The notes under the pieces are model-generated. The model had not been told where the DNA came from. It did not search any database and saw only the letters and a list, made by a program, of their open reading frames with translations. Below, piece after piece: positions 52,413-61,475 of a DNA stretch of 64,000 bases. Every line of letters begins with the position of its first letter. Position 1 is the stretch's first letter. The stretch spans positions 1 through 64,000 of the forward strand of contig DAOTTZ010000032.1 in NCBI GenBank assembly GCA_034437535.1, read 5' to 3'. Origin of the DNA: J038 sp034437535. GTDB taxonomy: Bacteria > Chloroflexota > Anaerolineae > Aggregatilineales > Phototrophicaceae. Made by a program: the position numbers and the translations under genes.

Positions 52413-53606
52413 ATGGTTTTATCAACCGCCCCACGCCAGAATGTGATGAACCCCTTCACCGATGAACATGAGATGTTTCGCAAGACCGTTCGAAACTTTG
52501 TCCAAAAAGAGATTAACCCGCATATCGACGCCTGGGAAGAAGCAGAAGCCGCCCCACTGCATGATCTGTTTAAGAAGATGGGCGATCTCGGCTTCCTGGG
52601 GCTGAATTACCCGCTGGAATACGGCGGGGCAGAGGCCGACATCTGGTTTACAGTGGTCTTCGCGGAAGAACTGGGCCGGGCGGGTGCGGCTGGCATCCCG
52701 ATGGCGACTTTTGTGCAGACCGATATGGCAACGCCGGCCCTTGCCAAGCATGGCTCGCCCGACCTCAAAGCCCAATATCTAGCCCCGGCCCTGCGCGGGG
52801 AGATGGTGGCCGCCATCGCAGTGAGTGAACCGGACGCCGGCAGTGATGTGGCCCGCATCAAAACACGGGCCGAGCGCGACGGCGACGAGTACGTTATCAA
52901 CGGAAGCAAGCTCTACATCACCAATGGTACCCAGGCCGATTGGTTGTGCTTGCTGGCCCGCACCAGCGACGGTGACGATTATCGCGGTATGTCGTTGATC
53001 GTCGTCCCGACCGATACTGAGGGCTTCACCGTCAGCCGCAAGCTGAAGAAACTGGGCAACCACAGCAGTGATACCGCCTTTATCACGTTCGAAGATGTGC
53101 GCGTGCCAGTGAGCAACCGCATCGGCGAAGAAGGCATGGGCTTTTATTACCAGATGGAGCAATTCCAGGTTGAACGGTTGGTCGGTGCGATCAGCGGAGT
53201 CGCCGGGGCGGAAAAAGCCGTTCGGGATACCATCGCCTACTGCCAGGAGCGCAAGGCGTTCAACAAGCCATTGATCGCCAACCAGTGGATTCAGTTCAAA
53301 CTGGGCGAACTCTTGACCGAGATCGAAGCGGCCCGCCACATGAATTATGCCTGCGCCGCCCAGCTAGAAGCAGGGGAAGACGATGCCGCTATCACCCGGT
53401 TGGCCTCTATGTGCAAGCTCAAGGCCGGGCGGTTGATGCGTGAAGTTGGCGATACCTGCCTGCAATTTTACGGCGGCATGGGCTACATGGAGGAAACCCC
53501 CGTCTCGCGTTACTTCCGCGATGCGCGGTTGACGAGCATCGGCGGCGGGGCCGATGAAGTGATGCTAGGGATTATCGCCAAGCTCGAAAATATGAACCCG
53601 AGGTAG
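52413..53606 (+). CDS. Acyl-CoA dehydrogenase, isovaleryl/citronellyl-type
   Basis: 397 residues, ATG with GAGGAG eight bases upstream. FAD-dependent oxidation of an acyl-CoA. Domains: N-terminal helical (about 14-130), beta middle (SEPDAGSDVARIKT), C-terminal helical. The general base is placed as in isovaleryl-CoA/long-chain enzymes: E254 in FQVERLVG, whereas the usual MCAD position reads GGGAD without Glu. This supports branched-chain or long substrates. It is the likely electron-donating step before the carboxylase in the same operon. Confidence 0.92.
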   Translation: MVLSTAPRQNVMNPFTDEHEMFRKTVRNFVQKEINPHIDAWEEAEAAPLHDLFKKMGDLGFLGLNYPLEYGGAEADIWFTVVFAEELGRAGAAGIPMATFVQTDMATPALAKHGSPDLKAQYLAPALRGEMVAAIAVSEPDAGSDVARIKTRAERDGDEYVINGSKLYITNGTQADWLCLLARTSDGDDYRGMSLIVVPTDTEGFTVSRKLKKLGNHSSDTAFITFEDVRVPVSNRIGEEGMGFYYQMEQFQVERLVGAISGVAGAEKAVRDTIAYCQERKAFNKPLIANQWIQFKLGELLTEIEAARHMNYACAAQLEAGEDDAAITRLASMCKLKAGRLMREVGDTCLQFYGGMGYMEETPVSRYFRDARLTSIGGGADEVMLGIIAKLENMNPR

Positions 53607-53609
53607 CGC

Positions 53610-54677
53610 GTGGCTGATTCCGATACTGTTCAACCCCAGGCACACGGTCATCCGCAGATCAATGGGGAGACCGTGACATTTCATTATGCCGCCAGGCCAA
53701 GCCAGCCCGTTTATCTGGTCGGTGATTTTAATGGATGGCAAAAGGACGAGGATCACCGGCTGACACCGGACGCAGACGGCCAGTTGACCGTTTCCTTACG
53801 GTTGCCACTTGATGCTTACGTGGAATACGCATTGACCACCGAACCGGGCAACGACGACGCCCGCCTGCAAGATCCGCTCAATGCGGGGCGGACCGCCGAC
53901 AACGGCATGGGATACCATAATCACTACTTTTACATGCCACAGGCGCACCCATCCCGCTATACGCAAGCGCGGTCTGATACGCCACACGGCACGGTTACAG
54001 CCCATCACATCACCAGTGATTACCTCGTCGACGGAAGCCGCCCGGTATGGTTTTACCAACCACCAACCGACCGCCCGGTGCCGCTGGTGCTGGTCTATGA
54101 TGGGTATGATTATCAAGATCGCGGGAAGCTCGTCACGGTGGTGGATAACTTGATCGCAGATGGAGAGATCGCACCTATCGCGCTGGCAATGGTGAAAAAT
54201 GCGGGGAGCGGTCGCTTTACCGAGTACAATACGGGCGAAACGATCATCAGCGCATTCGCCAACCTGATTCTGCCGCTGGCACAAGAGACACTCAACCTGG
54301 AAGCCCCTGGCAATTATGGTGTGTTGGGCGCATCTATGGGCGGGCTGATGGCCCTGTATACCGCACTCCGCCTGCCGCACATCTTCCGGCGCATCGTGAG
54401 TCAATCCGGGGCGTTTTTACCGTTCAACGCGGAAGCGGTGCCGCTCTACCGTGTGATGATCGACCAATTGACAGAGCCGCCCCCGTTCAAGCTGTGGCTG
54501 GATGTGGGCACGCTGGAATGGTTGCATGATGTGAATGCTCAACTCTACCAGGATTTACGATCTCGCGGTTGGGATGTGACGTATTTGGAGTACAATGCAG
54601 GGCACAATTATACCGCGTGGGCGAACGGCTTGGCCCGCGCCCTGACCACCGTGTTCCCGCAGGCAGACCAATTATGA
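53610..54677 (+). CDS. Esterase with N-terminal glycogen-binding-like domain (Fes-type)
   Basis: 355 residues, GTG start at 53610. N-terminal domain (about 10-95) of the CBM48/E-set type (PVYLVGDFNGWQK). C-terminal alpha/beta hydrolase of the Fes/esterase-D family, nucleophile S242 in G-A-S-M-G-G, and a probable catalytic His near the end (YNAGHNY). The domain order is that of enterochelin-esterase-like enzymes. In this operon it might hydrolyse an acyl ester, but the link is speculative. It begins three bases after the dehydrogenase and its end overlaps the next start. Confidence 0.85.
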   Translation: MADSDTVQPQAHGHPQINGETVTFHYAARPSQPVYLVGDFNGWQKDEDHRLTPDADGQLTVSLRLPLDAYVEYALTTEPGNDDARLQDPLNAGRTADNGMGYHNHYFYMPQAHPSRYTQARSDTPHGTVTAHHITSDYLVDGSRPVWFYQPPTDRPVPLVLVYDGYDYQDRGKLVTVVDNLIADGEIAPIALAMVKNAGSGRFTEYNTGETIISAFANLILPLAQETLNLEAPGNYGVLGASMGGLMALYTALRLPHIFRRIVSQSGAFLPFNAEAVPLYRVMIDQLTEPPPFKLWLDVGTLEWLHDVNAQLYQDLRSRGWDVTYLEYNAGHNYTAWANGLARALTTVFPQADQL

Positions 54678-55426
54678 ATCAAGATCAGCAAGACATCGCA
54701 TTACGATTTATCCAATCATTAAATTATTTGTTCAACATGACTTATCATAGTCATCATCACGCGATTGACGGCGTTCACATCGCAGATTACCGTGAGTCCG
54801 GCTATCAACCGGATGACTTTCAGATCGAGTATTTCACCATCGACACGCCACCGATCAAGTTACAGGCGGTGATTCAGCAAGTCGCGCCGGATGCCGCCAG
54901 CATTATCAATGTGTTTCATCCGCCCGGCCAACAAGACGACGCCCAGGCAATCATAGACCGCCTGAGCCGTAAGCACACCTACCGGTACACGGCCCCACTC
55001 CAGAAGGTGAGATTGCCAGCACCATTTGAGACCCGTATCGAAGTGGATGAGGTCTTCGACGTGGAAGATGTGGAACAGGCCAACCAAACCCTGGGCGATA
55101 GTGACCGCCCAATGCTGACGGAAGGCATCGGAGATCCACTCTTACGCCGCTTTTCGGCCATAATCGAAGATAAGGCAGTCGGTTGGGCGCAGATGGTCAA
55201 CGCGGTGGTACCAGGGACGGCTTACATCGGAGAGATGTTCACCTTGCCGGATTATCGGAATCAGGGGGTGGCGGCGGCCCTGCTCAACCGCATCCACGAA
55301 GAAGCCCGCGCCACAGACTGTGATACCGTCTTGCTGGTGCCTTCATTGATGGCAAAGGACTTCTACGGCCAATATGGGTACCAGACCGTCGTTGAATATT
55401 CTGTATTTCATAGGGAGGGCGAATGA
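54674..55426 (+). CDS. GNAT acetyltransferase
   Basis: 250 residues from the ATG at 54674, overlapping the esterase stop (ATGA); a longer frame from 54569 adds no domain. The C-terminal half is a GNAT domain: FTLPDYRNQGVAAALL (acetyl-CoA pyrophosphate loop Q/R-x-x-G-x-A) and YGQYGYQTV. The N-terminal half is unlike it and may be a degenerate or substrate domain. Coupled to AtuA downstream by an ATGA overlap. Confidence 0.8.
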   Translation: MNQDQQDIALRFIQSLNYLFNMTYHSHHHAIDGVHIADYRESGYQPDDFQIEYFTIDTPPIKLQAVIQQVAPDAASIINVFHPPGQQDDAQAIIDRLSRKHTYRYTAPLQKVRLPAPFETRIEVDEVFDVEDVEQANQTLGDSDRPMLTEGIGDPLLRRFSAIIEDKAVGWAQMVNAVVPGTAYIGEMFTLPDYRNQGVAAALLNRIHEEARATDCDTVLLVPSLMAKDFYGQYGYQTVVEYSVFHREGE

Positions 55427-56775
55427 CCTATCGTATCGGTTCTGCTCAGGGTTTTTATGGAGATGACGTGACCCGCGCCCTGCCGATGATTCACGGCGGG
55501 CATGTGGACGTGATCTGCTTCGAAGCGTTGGCAGAACTCACACTAGCGATCTTGCAAAAAGACCGGCTTAAAGATCCAGCACGCGGGTATACCTTCGACC
55601 TCAACATCATCGCACGGAAGATCTTGCCAGCGGCTTATGAGCGCGGCATCCCGCTGATTACCAACGGCGGCGGGTTGAATCCACTTGGGGCGGCCCAGAT
55701 GATCCAGCAAACCGCCGAAGAGATGGGATTGACCGGCTTGAAGATCGCGGCGGTGACAGGCGATGACGCCATGCCCCGTCTGGCCGAACTCCAGGCGGGC
55801 GGGGAACCCCTGGCCCACATGGAAACCGGCGAAGCCTTCGGGCCGGCGACCTGGGCCAATGCCAACGTTTACATGGGGGCCGCTGGCATCGTGGAAGCGT
55901 TGCGAAATGGTGCCCACATCGTCATTACCGGGCGCGTGGCCGATCCTTGCCTGTATCTCGCCCCGCTCATCGCGCATTACGGCTGGGATTGGGACGAGTG
56001 GGACAAGCTGGCGGCGGGCATCGTCTGCGGCCATCTGCTAGAATGTACCGGGCAGGTCGTCGGCGGCAACAGCCTGGCCGTGCAAGGGCAGGTCGCACCA
56101 GGAGATTTTGCCAACCTGGGGTATCCTATCGCCCATGTGGAAGCCGATGGCACGTTCGTCCTGACCAAGACGCCAGATTATCCGGGCGTGGTCAGCACAG
56201 CGACCGTCAAAGAGCAATTGCTCTATGAAGTGCATGACCCTGGGAATTACATCACGCCGGATGTGGTGGCCGACTTCACGACCTTGAGGCTGGAAGCCAT
56301 CGGGCCGGATCAAGTGCGCGTTAGCGGGGTGACTGGTAAACCGCGCCCGGAAAAGCTCAAGCTGAACCTGGGTCGGGTGGAAGGCTACATGCGTGAGTTG
56401 ATCTTCACGGTCGGCTGGCCGGAAGCCTGGCACAAGGTCGAGCAATTGCAAGCCATGATCGAGGCAAGCTGGCGCGACCTGCCCATCCAGCGAATCGAAT
56501 ACGATTACCTGGGGCAAAATAGCCTGTATGGCCCCATCGCCGATCTACCCGATGACCCGCTAGAGATCATCTTGCGGGTGACGTTCACAGCGGCGGAAGA
56601 AGGCACACTCAAGACGGCGGTGCGCCAGATGATGACCAACGGCCTGAGCGGCCCGGCGGGCATGAGTATTTCCGGCCCGACGATCAGTGCCCGCCCGCGC
56701 ATCATCCTGGGATTATGGCCGACTCTCATCAGCCGCGATCACGTCGAACCCAGCATTCATTATCTCAGCTCATGA
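55423..56775 (+). CDS. atuA: AtuA N-terminal (DUF1446) domain protein
   Basis: 450 residues. Matches the large N-terminal domain of AtuA/DUF1446 proteins of acyclic terpene utilisation: ITNGGGLNPLG, HIVITGRVADPCLYLAPLI, CTGQVVGGN, SVSGVTGKPRPEKLKLNLG-like segments. Full AtuA usually has a ~100-residue C-terminal domain; here that part is missing, and a matching gene lies at 57525. Its exact biochemical role is unknown, though it is needed for growth on citronellol in Pseudomonas. Ends in ATGA overlap with the next gene. Confidence 0.88.
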   Translation: MTYRIGSAQGFYGDDVTRALPMIHGGHVDVICFEALAELTLAILQKDRLKDPARGYTFDLNIIARKILPAAYERGIPLITNGGGLNPLGAAQMIQQTAEEMGLTGLKIAAVTGDDAMPRLAELQAGGEPLAHMETGEAFGPATWANANVYMGAAGIVEALRNGAHIVITGRVADPCLYLAPLIAHYGWDWDEWDKLAAGIVCGHLLECTGQVVGGNSLAVQGQVAPGDFANLGYPIAHVEADGTFVLTKTPDYPGVVSTATVKEQLLYEVHDPGNYITPDVVADFTTLRLEAIGPDQVRVSGVTGKPRPEKLKLNLGRVEGYMRELIFTVGWPEAWHKVEQLQAMIEASWRDLPIQRIEYDYLGQNSLYGPIADLPDDPLEIILRVTFTAAEEGTLKTAVRQMMTNGLSGPAGMSISGPTISARPRIILGLWPTLISRDHVEPSIHYLSS

Positions 56776-57512
56776 CCGACGATGTCTTCTTGCTTGATCC
56801 ACGTCACGCGCCCTTCGTCAACGGGGAATCTCCCTATCTGCACGACATCCAGTTATCCTGGTTTCAACGGTTGACGATTTTCGGGTTGGTGGCGGCCAGC
56901 CTGTTCCTGGCGTGGTCGGCGATCTTCGCAGATGACAATGAGACAGTCGTCTATCAAGTCGAAGCGGATGTTATCGCACGCGAAATCACCGGGACGGAGT
57001 TTAACCCCCGTTATCAGTTGACCTACACCTACACCGACCATGAAGGCGACATGCATACCGTCGAGCGCATCGTTGAAGAAGCCATCTACGACCGGACGGC
57101 GGTTGACCCTCGGCTGACGGTCGAATATGAGGATGGACGCAACCAGCGCGCCGAGCCAATCAGCCCGGAGGCAGAATTCGCCAACCTCAGCCCGACGCTA
57201 CTGGTGCTCATCGCGCTGATTATCGGCATTGTGTGGAGCGGGTATTTCTGGCTGTTGCGGCCACAACGCATCAACGACACCCTGACTTCACACGGCCAAC
57301 TGTGCGATGGACGCTTAGAAAACATCTGGCCGACCCATGCCGGACGAGATTATATCGTCAATGTCAAATACAAGTTCGACACGCCCGCCGGCAAGCTCCT
57401 GGTCGGGTATGATGATGGCGTCCGACAGGATTTACAAAGCAACCGTCTACCGACACCCGGCACGCCCATCCGCGTGCTGTATGTGGACGACAAATTATAT
57501 CGTTTGATGTAG
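56772..57512 (+). CDS. DUF3592-like membrane protein inserted between the AtuA parts
   Basis: 246 residues from the ATG at 56772. Two hydrophobic segments (about 35-55 and 155-180), each followed by a beta domain of the YxYxDxEGxxHT...VxVxYxxxN/D-type, i.e. two copies of a DUF3592-like unit. Known function: none. It starts in an ATGA overlap with the AtuA domain gene and ends 12 bases before the AtuA C-terminal gene, so it is cotranslated with both. Confidence 0.65.
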   Translation: MTDDVFLLDPRHAPFVNGESPYLHDIQLSWFQRLTIFGLVAASLFLAWSAIFADDNETVVYQVEADVIAREITGTEFNPRYQLTYTYTDHEGDMHTVERIVEEAIYDRTAVDPRLTVEYEDGRNQRAEPISPEAEFANLSPTLLVLIALIIGIVWSGYFWLLRPQRINDTLTSHGQLCDGRLENIWPTHAGRDYIVNVKYKFDTPAGKLLVGYDDGVRQDLQSNRLPTPGTPIRVLYVDDKLYRLM

Positions 57513-57524
57513 AGAGAGAGACCC

Positions 57525-57836
57525 ATGCCCCGCAGATTGTACGATCTGGCCTTTGGCCGCTCCGGTGATAAGGGTGACATCGCCAATATCAGCGTGATTG
57601 CCCGTGATAGCACCGCATATGCCGAACTGAAACAAAAGCTCACTGCCGACCGTGTGAAAGCCCACTTCGGGCGGTTGGTTCAAGGTGAGGTGATCCGCTA
57701 TGAGATGGACAACATCGAAGCGTTGAACTTCGTGTTGCACCGCGCCCTGGATGGGGGCGGCACGCGCTCCTTGCGTGTGGATGGCCTGGGGAAATCATTG
57801 GCCGGGGCCTTGCTCTACATGGAATGGGAGGACTGA
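57525..57836 (+). CDS. AtuA C-terminal ferredoxin-like domain protein
   Basis: 103 residues. The LAFGRSGDKGDIANISVIAR segment matches the start of the C-terminal domain found fused to AtuA in other bacteria. As a separate gene it would need to pair with the product of 55423-56775. The upstream sequence has AGAGAGAGA before the ATG. Its last base is shared with the start of the next gene (TGATG). Confidence 0.8.
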   Translation: MPRRLYDLAFGRSGDKGDIANISVIARDSTAYAELKQKLTADRVKAHFGRLVQGEVIRYEMDNIEALNFVLHRALDGGGTRSLRVDGLGKSLAGALLYMEWED

Positions 57837-58333
57837 TGCCTGACGATGCCCAACAGCAATTTCGCGCCGTGATCGACCGCCTGCCAGGGTTGCCCTGCTG
57901 GAGTGTGCAAGTCAGCGGGGTGGGGTCGCTGGTCAACTTGCAACTGGGAAACAAAGTCAAACGGGATTACGTCATGGCACACCCGGATTTCGAATTGTCA
58001 ACTGATGAGCGTGTCTTTCAGGGGGAAATCATCCTCTACCTGGAAGAATGCCCCTGGCGGCTGGATGGCCCGGAGTCGGTCATCTGCACCTGGATGGACG
58101 AAAACACACCAGAAGGACGCCTGACCCAGGGTATCATGCAGTTGAAAGATCGCATCATCCAGCAGGCGACCCTGAGCCAACCGGGGCTTGATCTCACGCT
58201 GACATTTGATGGGAATTACGTCCTGCGGGTATTTCCGGATCAGATCAACCCGGATGAGGGAGACAATTACTCTTTGACCGCCGGTGACGAGACCTTCGTA
58301 ATCGCCGCCCGCAGTACGCTTTACATTGAGTAG
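57836..58333 (+). CDS. Hypothetical protein, 165 aa
   Basis: 165 residues from the ATG at 57836 within TGATG. Alternating strands and acidic helices, no signal peptide or membrane segment, one conserved-looking EECPWRL segment around 75. No known family. Translationally coupled to the preceding AtuA-C gene. Confidence 0.6.
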   Translation: MPDDAQQQFRAVIDRLPGLPCWSVQVSGVGSLVNLQLGNKVKRDYVMAHPDFELSTDERVFQGEIILYLEECPWRLDGPESVICTWMDENTPEGRLTQGIMQLKDRIIQQATLSQPGLDLTLTFDGNYVLRVFPDQINPDEGDNYSLTAGDETFVIAARSTLYIE

Positions 58334-58393
58334 CCAGCACACGCACAGCGCGGTAAAATCCTGAATACGCAAACGATTATTAGGACTTTATTT

Positions 58394-59179
58394 ATGACGA
58401 TTACGCTCGACTTAACCCCACCATTTGCCACGATTACGCTCAACCGGCCTGACGTGCGAAATGCCATGAACCAGCAGATGGTGGAAGACTTACGCGCTGT
58501 ATTCCTGGATCTGCGCGATAACCGCGATGTGCGGGCCATCGTACTGGCTGGTGCCGGGGGGACATTCTGCGCCGGGGGTGATCTCAAAGAGATGCGCTCT
58601 GCTTATAGCGGCGATGCCGATGATAGCACCCACCGGACGGAAAACTTCGACGCCCTGCTGACCGCGGTCAACACTGCGCCACAAGTCGTGATCGCCCGTG
58701 TTCAAGGCGCGGCGATGGGGGGCGGCTTTGGGCTGGTGTGTGTGTCCGACATCGCAATTGCGGCGGATGATGCGGTCTTCGCCCTGCCAGAAGTCCGGCT
58801 CGGCATCGTCCCTGCGTTGATCTCACCGTATGTCATCGCTTGTGTCGGCCTGACAACCGCCCGCCGCTTGATGTTGACTGGTGTACGCTTCGACGGGGTA
58901 GCGGCACAACATTATGGCCTGGTGCATATGACCTGCCCGGCAGACGAACTGGATGCACAGGTTCAAACCACCCTGGCAGACATCCGCCAGGCCAGCCCGG
59001 ACGCGCTGGCGGCCTGCAAAGCGTTGATCTTCCGTGTTATGAACACGGATTTGACCGCCACCACCCAATATCGGGCCGATCTGCTGGATGACCTGCGCCG
59101 GGGTGCATCCGGCCAGGAAGGGATGCGGGCCTTCATGGAAAAACGCAAGCCAGCCTGGGCTATGGAGGACAAGGCATGA
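58394..59179 (+). CDS. Enoyl-CoA hydratase/isomerase family
   Basis: 261 residues, crotonase fold. Oxyanion-hole segments GAGGTFCAGGDL (about 53-64) and GAAMGGGFGLV (105-115). Of the two catalytic Glu in rat crotonase only the second equivalent is kept (E133 in LPEVRLG); the first position is Gly113 (GGGFGL). That pattern occurs in some glutaconyl-CoA hydratases, so hydration of methyl- or isohexenyl-glutaconyl-CoA is a reasonable guess. It fits as the step after the carboxylase. Overlaps the next gene by four bases. Confidence 0.87.
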   Translation: MTITLDLTPPFATITLNRPDVRNAMNQQMVEDLRAVFLDLRDNRDVRAIVLAGAGGTFCAGGDLKEMRSAYSGDADDSTHRTENFDALLTAVNTAPQVVIARVQGAAMGGGFGLVCVSDIAIAADDAVFALPEVRLGIVPALISPYVIACVGLTTARRLMLTGVRFDGVAAQHYGLVHMTCPADELDAQVQTTLADIRQASPDALAACKALIFRVMNTDLTATTQYRADLLDDLRRGASGQEGMRAFMEKRKPAWAMEDKA

Positions 59180-61104
59180 TTCACAAGATCCTGATCGCCA
59201 ATCGCGGCGAAATCGCCTGCCGCATCGCCCGCACCTGTCGGGATCTCGGCATCCAGACGGTGGCGGTCTATGCCGATGCCGACGCCGACGCGCTTCATGT
59301 CACCGTCGCTGATGAATCCGTGCATCTGGGTGGGAGTGCGGCCAGCGAAAGTTATCTACACATCGAGCGCATCCTGAGTGCGGCCAGACACACCCAGGCC
59401 GATGCGATTCATCCGGGGTATGGCTTCCTGGCAGAAAATGCCGACTTCGCCCAGGCAGTCATCGACGCCGGGCTGACGTGGATCGGCCCGCCGCCGGACG
59501 CAATCAGCGCGATGGGCAAAAAGCGTGAGGCCAAGCAACTCCTCCAGGGGATCCCGCTGGTTCCTGGTTATCAGGACGAGGCCCAGGACGACGAGACGTT
59601 GATAGAAGCGGCGGCGGAGATCGGGTATCCGATCATGGTCAAGGCTTCCGCCGGGGGTGGGGGCAAGGGGATGCGCCGCGTTGACTCGGCGGAGGCTCTG
59701 CCGGATGCGCTGGCGACTGCCCGTCGAGAGGCCCAGCAAGCGTTTGGAGAGGCGACTCTCATCCTGGAGAAGTTCGTAGAAACCCCGCGCCACATCGAGA
59801 TCCAGATTTTCGGTGACACACACGGTAACGTGATCGCCATTGGGGAGCGTGAGTGTAGCATCCAGCGTCGTCACCAGAAGATCATCGAAGAGACACCCTC
59901 CCCCGTTGTGGATCAAGCTCTGCGCGAGCGCATGAGTGCGGTCGCCGTCAGCATCGGCCAGCAGTTAGGGTACACCGGCGCGGGGACAGTGGAATTTCTG
60001 CTTGATCCAGCCGGGGAATTTTATTTCATGGAGATGAACACCCGCCTGCAAGTCGAGCATCCCGTCACAGAAATAGTCTACGGATTTCCTGACCTGGTCG
60101 CGTTACAGATTGCCGTCGCGGAAGGGGCCGAACTGGAAGACATCGCACCGGTTCCATACGGTCATGCCATCGAAGCCCGCATCTACGCCGAAGACCCGGC
60201 GCGGGATTTCTTACCGGCCACCGGCCCGGTCGTGCTGTGGCGCACGGCGGAAGATGACGCGCTGGTGCGGGTCGATGACGGCATCCGCACCGGAGACACA
60301 GTGACGATCAATTATGATCCGATGGTCGCCAAGATCATCAGTTATGGTGATACCCGTGCGGAGGCGATCCGCAAGTTAGATTACGCACTGGCGAACACCA
60401 TCTTGCTGGGCCTGCGTCATAACATCAGCTTCTTACGGCGCGTGCTGACGCATCCCGATCATATAGCGGGCGACCTGAACACGAACTTCATCAGCGATCA
60501 CCCGGAACTCTTCGAAACGGTGGATGCTCCGCCGCCGGTCGTATTGATCGCGCTGGCCCTGGCAAAAGAATATCCGGCGGAAAGCTGGCGCAATAACCGC
60601 TACCGCCCGATTCAACACACCTTCCGGCAAGGTGATGACACGATAACGGTGCATCTGGCCCCGGCAAGGGATGGCACACACATTGTAACCATCAACGATA
60701 CAGAATATACCGCCCGTTTGATTGACCGGCAGGGCCACGATATGACATTGGTCATCGACGGCCACCGGCAGAAGGCGGTGGTCGCCCACATCGGTGATGA
60801 TTGGTGGATTCACACCGGCGGTCGGAGTTATCACCTGGTGTGGCAGACGCCGCTACCCTTGCCCGGACTGCTGGCGACAGCGGCGGGATCACTCCGCGCA
60901 CCGATGCCCGGTCAGGTGATCGCGGTCAACGTGCAAGCCGGAGAGTCCGTCAAGCAGGGTGATGTCCTCATGACGCTGGAAGCGATGAAGATGGAACATC
61001 GCATCGAAGCTCCGTATGATGGCGTAGTCGAGGCGATCCATTTCGCGCAGGGAGATTCCGTGCAGGCCGATGCCGCCCTGTTGGAAATCGAACCGCAAGA
61101 ATAA
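59176..61104 (+). CDS. Acyl-CoA carboxylase biotin-carboxylase/BCCP subunit
   Basis: 642 residues. N-terminal biotin carboxylase with ATP-grasp loop KASAGGGGKGMR and carboxylase motif EMNTRLQVEHPVTE; a BT-like connector (about 470-560); C-terminal biotinyl domain with carrier lysine K605 in EAMKM. Pairs with the carboxyltransferase at 48939, making a MCC/GCC-type alpha-beta enzyme. Biotin ligase at 37970 is the probable modifying enzyme. Confidence 0.95.
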   Translation: MIHKILIANRGEIACRIARTCRDLGIQTVAVYADADADALHVTVADESVHLGGSAASESYLHIERILSAARHTQADAIHPGYGFLAENADFAQAVIDAGLTWIGPPPDAISAMGKKREAKQLLQGIPLVPGYQDEAQDDETLIEAAAEIGYPIMVKASAGGGGKGMRRVDSAEALPDALATARREAQQAFGEATLILEKFVETPRHIEIQIFGDTHGNVIAIGERECSIQRRHQKIIEETPSPVVDQALRERMSAVAVSIGQQLGYTGAGTVEFLLDPAGEFYFMEMNTRLQVEHPVTEIVYGFPDLVALQIAVAEGAELEDIAPVPYGHAIEARIYAEDPARDFLPATGPVVLWRTAEDDALVRVDDGIRTGDTVTINYDPMVAKIISYGDTRAEAIRKLDYALANTILLGLRHNISFLRRVLTHPDHIAGDLNTNFISDHPELFETVDAPPPVVLIALALAKEYPAESWRNNRYRPIQHTFRQGDDTITVHLAPARDGTHIVTINDTEYTARLIDRQGHDMTLVIDGHRQKAVVAHIGDDWWIHTGGRSYHLVWQTPLPLPGLLATAAGSLRAPMPGQVIAVNVQAGESVKQGDVLMTLEAMKMEHRIEAPYDGVVEAIHFAQGDSVQADAALLEIEPQE

Positions 61105-61158
61105 TCTGACTCTTACGCAAGGGGGCTATGCTGTAGAAAAATAGAGGAGACCGAGAAG

Positions 61159-61461
61159 ATGCCTGTTTACAGCTATAAGTGTACGCAATGTGGCCATCGC
61201 TTCGAACAACGGCACAGCATGACCGCAGAGGCCCCCGCCTGCCCAAAATGCGGCCACGCCCCCGCACAGAAAATTATCACATCAGCCCCGACGATTGCCG
61301 GCGGGGTGAGTACCCACGCCGGGGACGGCAAAAAAGCCTCTAAAGAGCAATTGAAGGACAAATGGGCGGAGGAAACACCCAAATTACGCAAAAAACTGGA
61401 AAACAAACTGGGCAAAGATACGGTGCGGCGTAACGCGCCATCACTTTACAACAACGACTAA
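61159..61461 (+). CDS. FmdB-family zinc-ribbon protein
   Basis: 100 residues. N-terminal zinc ribbon with C8-x-x-C11 and C28-x-x-C31, then a Lys-rich helix. FmdB-type proteins are widespread putative regulatory proteins of uncertain function. AGGAGAC sits upstream of the ATG. Confidence 0.88.
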   Translation: MPVYSYKCTQCGHRFEQRHSMTAEAPACPKCGHAPAQKIITSAPTIAGGVSTHAGDGKKASKEQLKDKWAEETPKLRKKLENKLGKDTVRRNAPSLYNND

Positions 61462-61475
61462 ACAGGATCGGTGGA

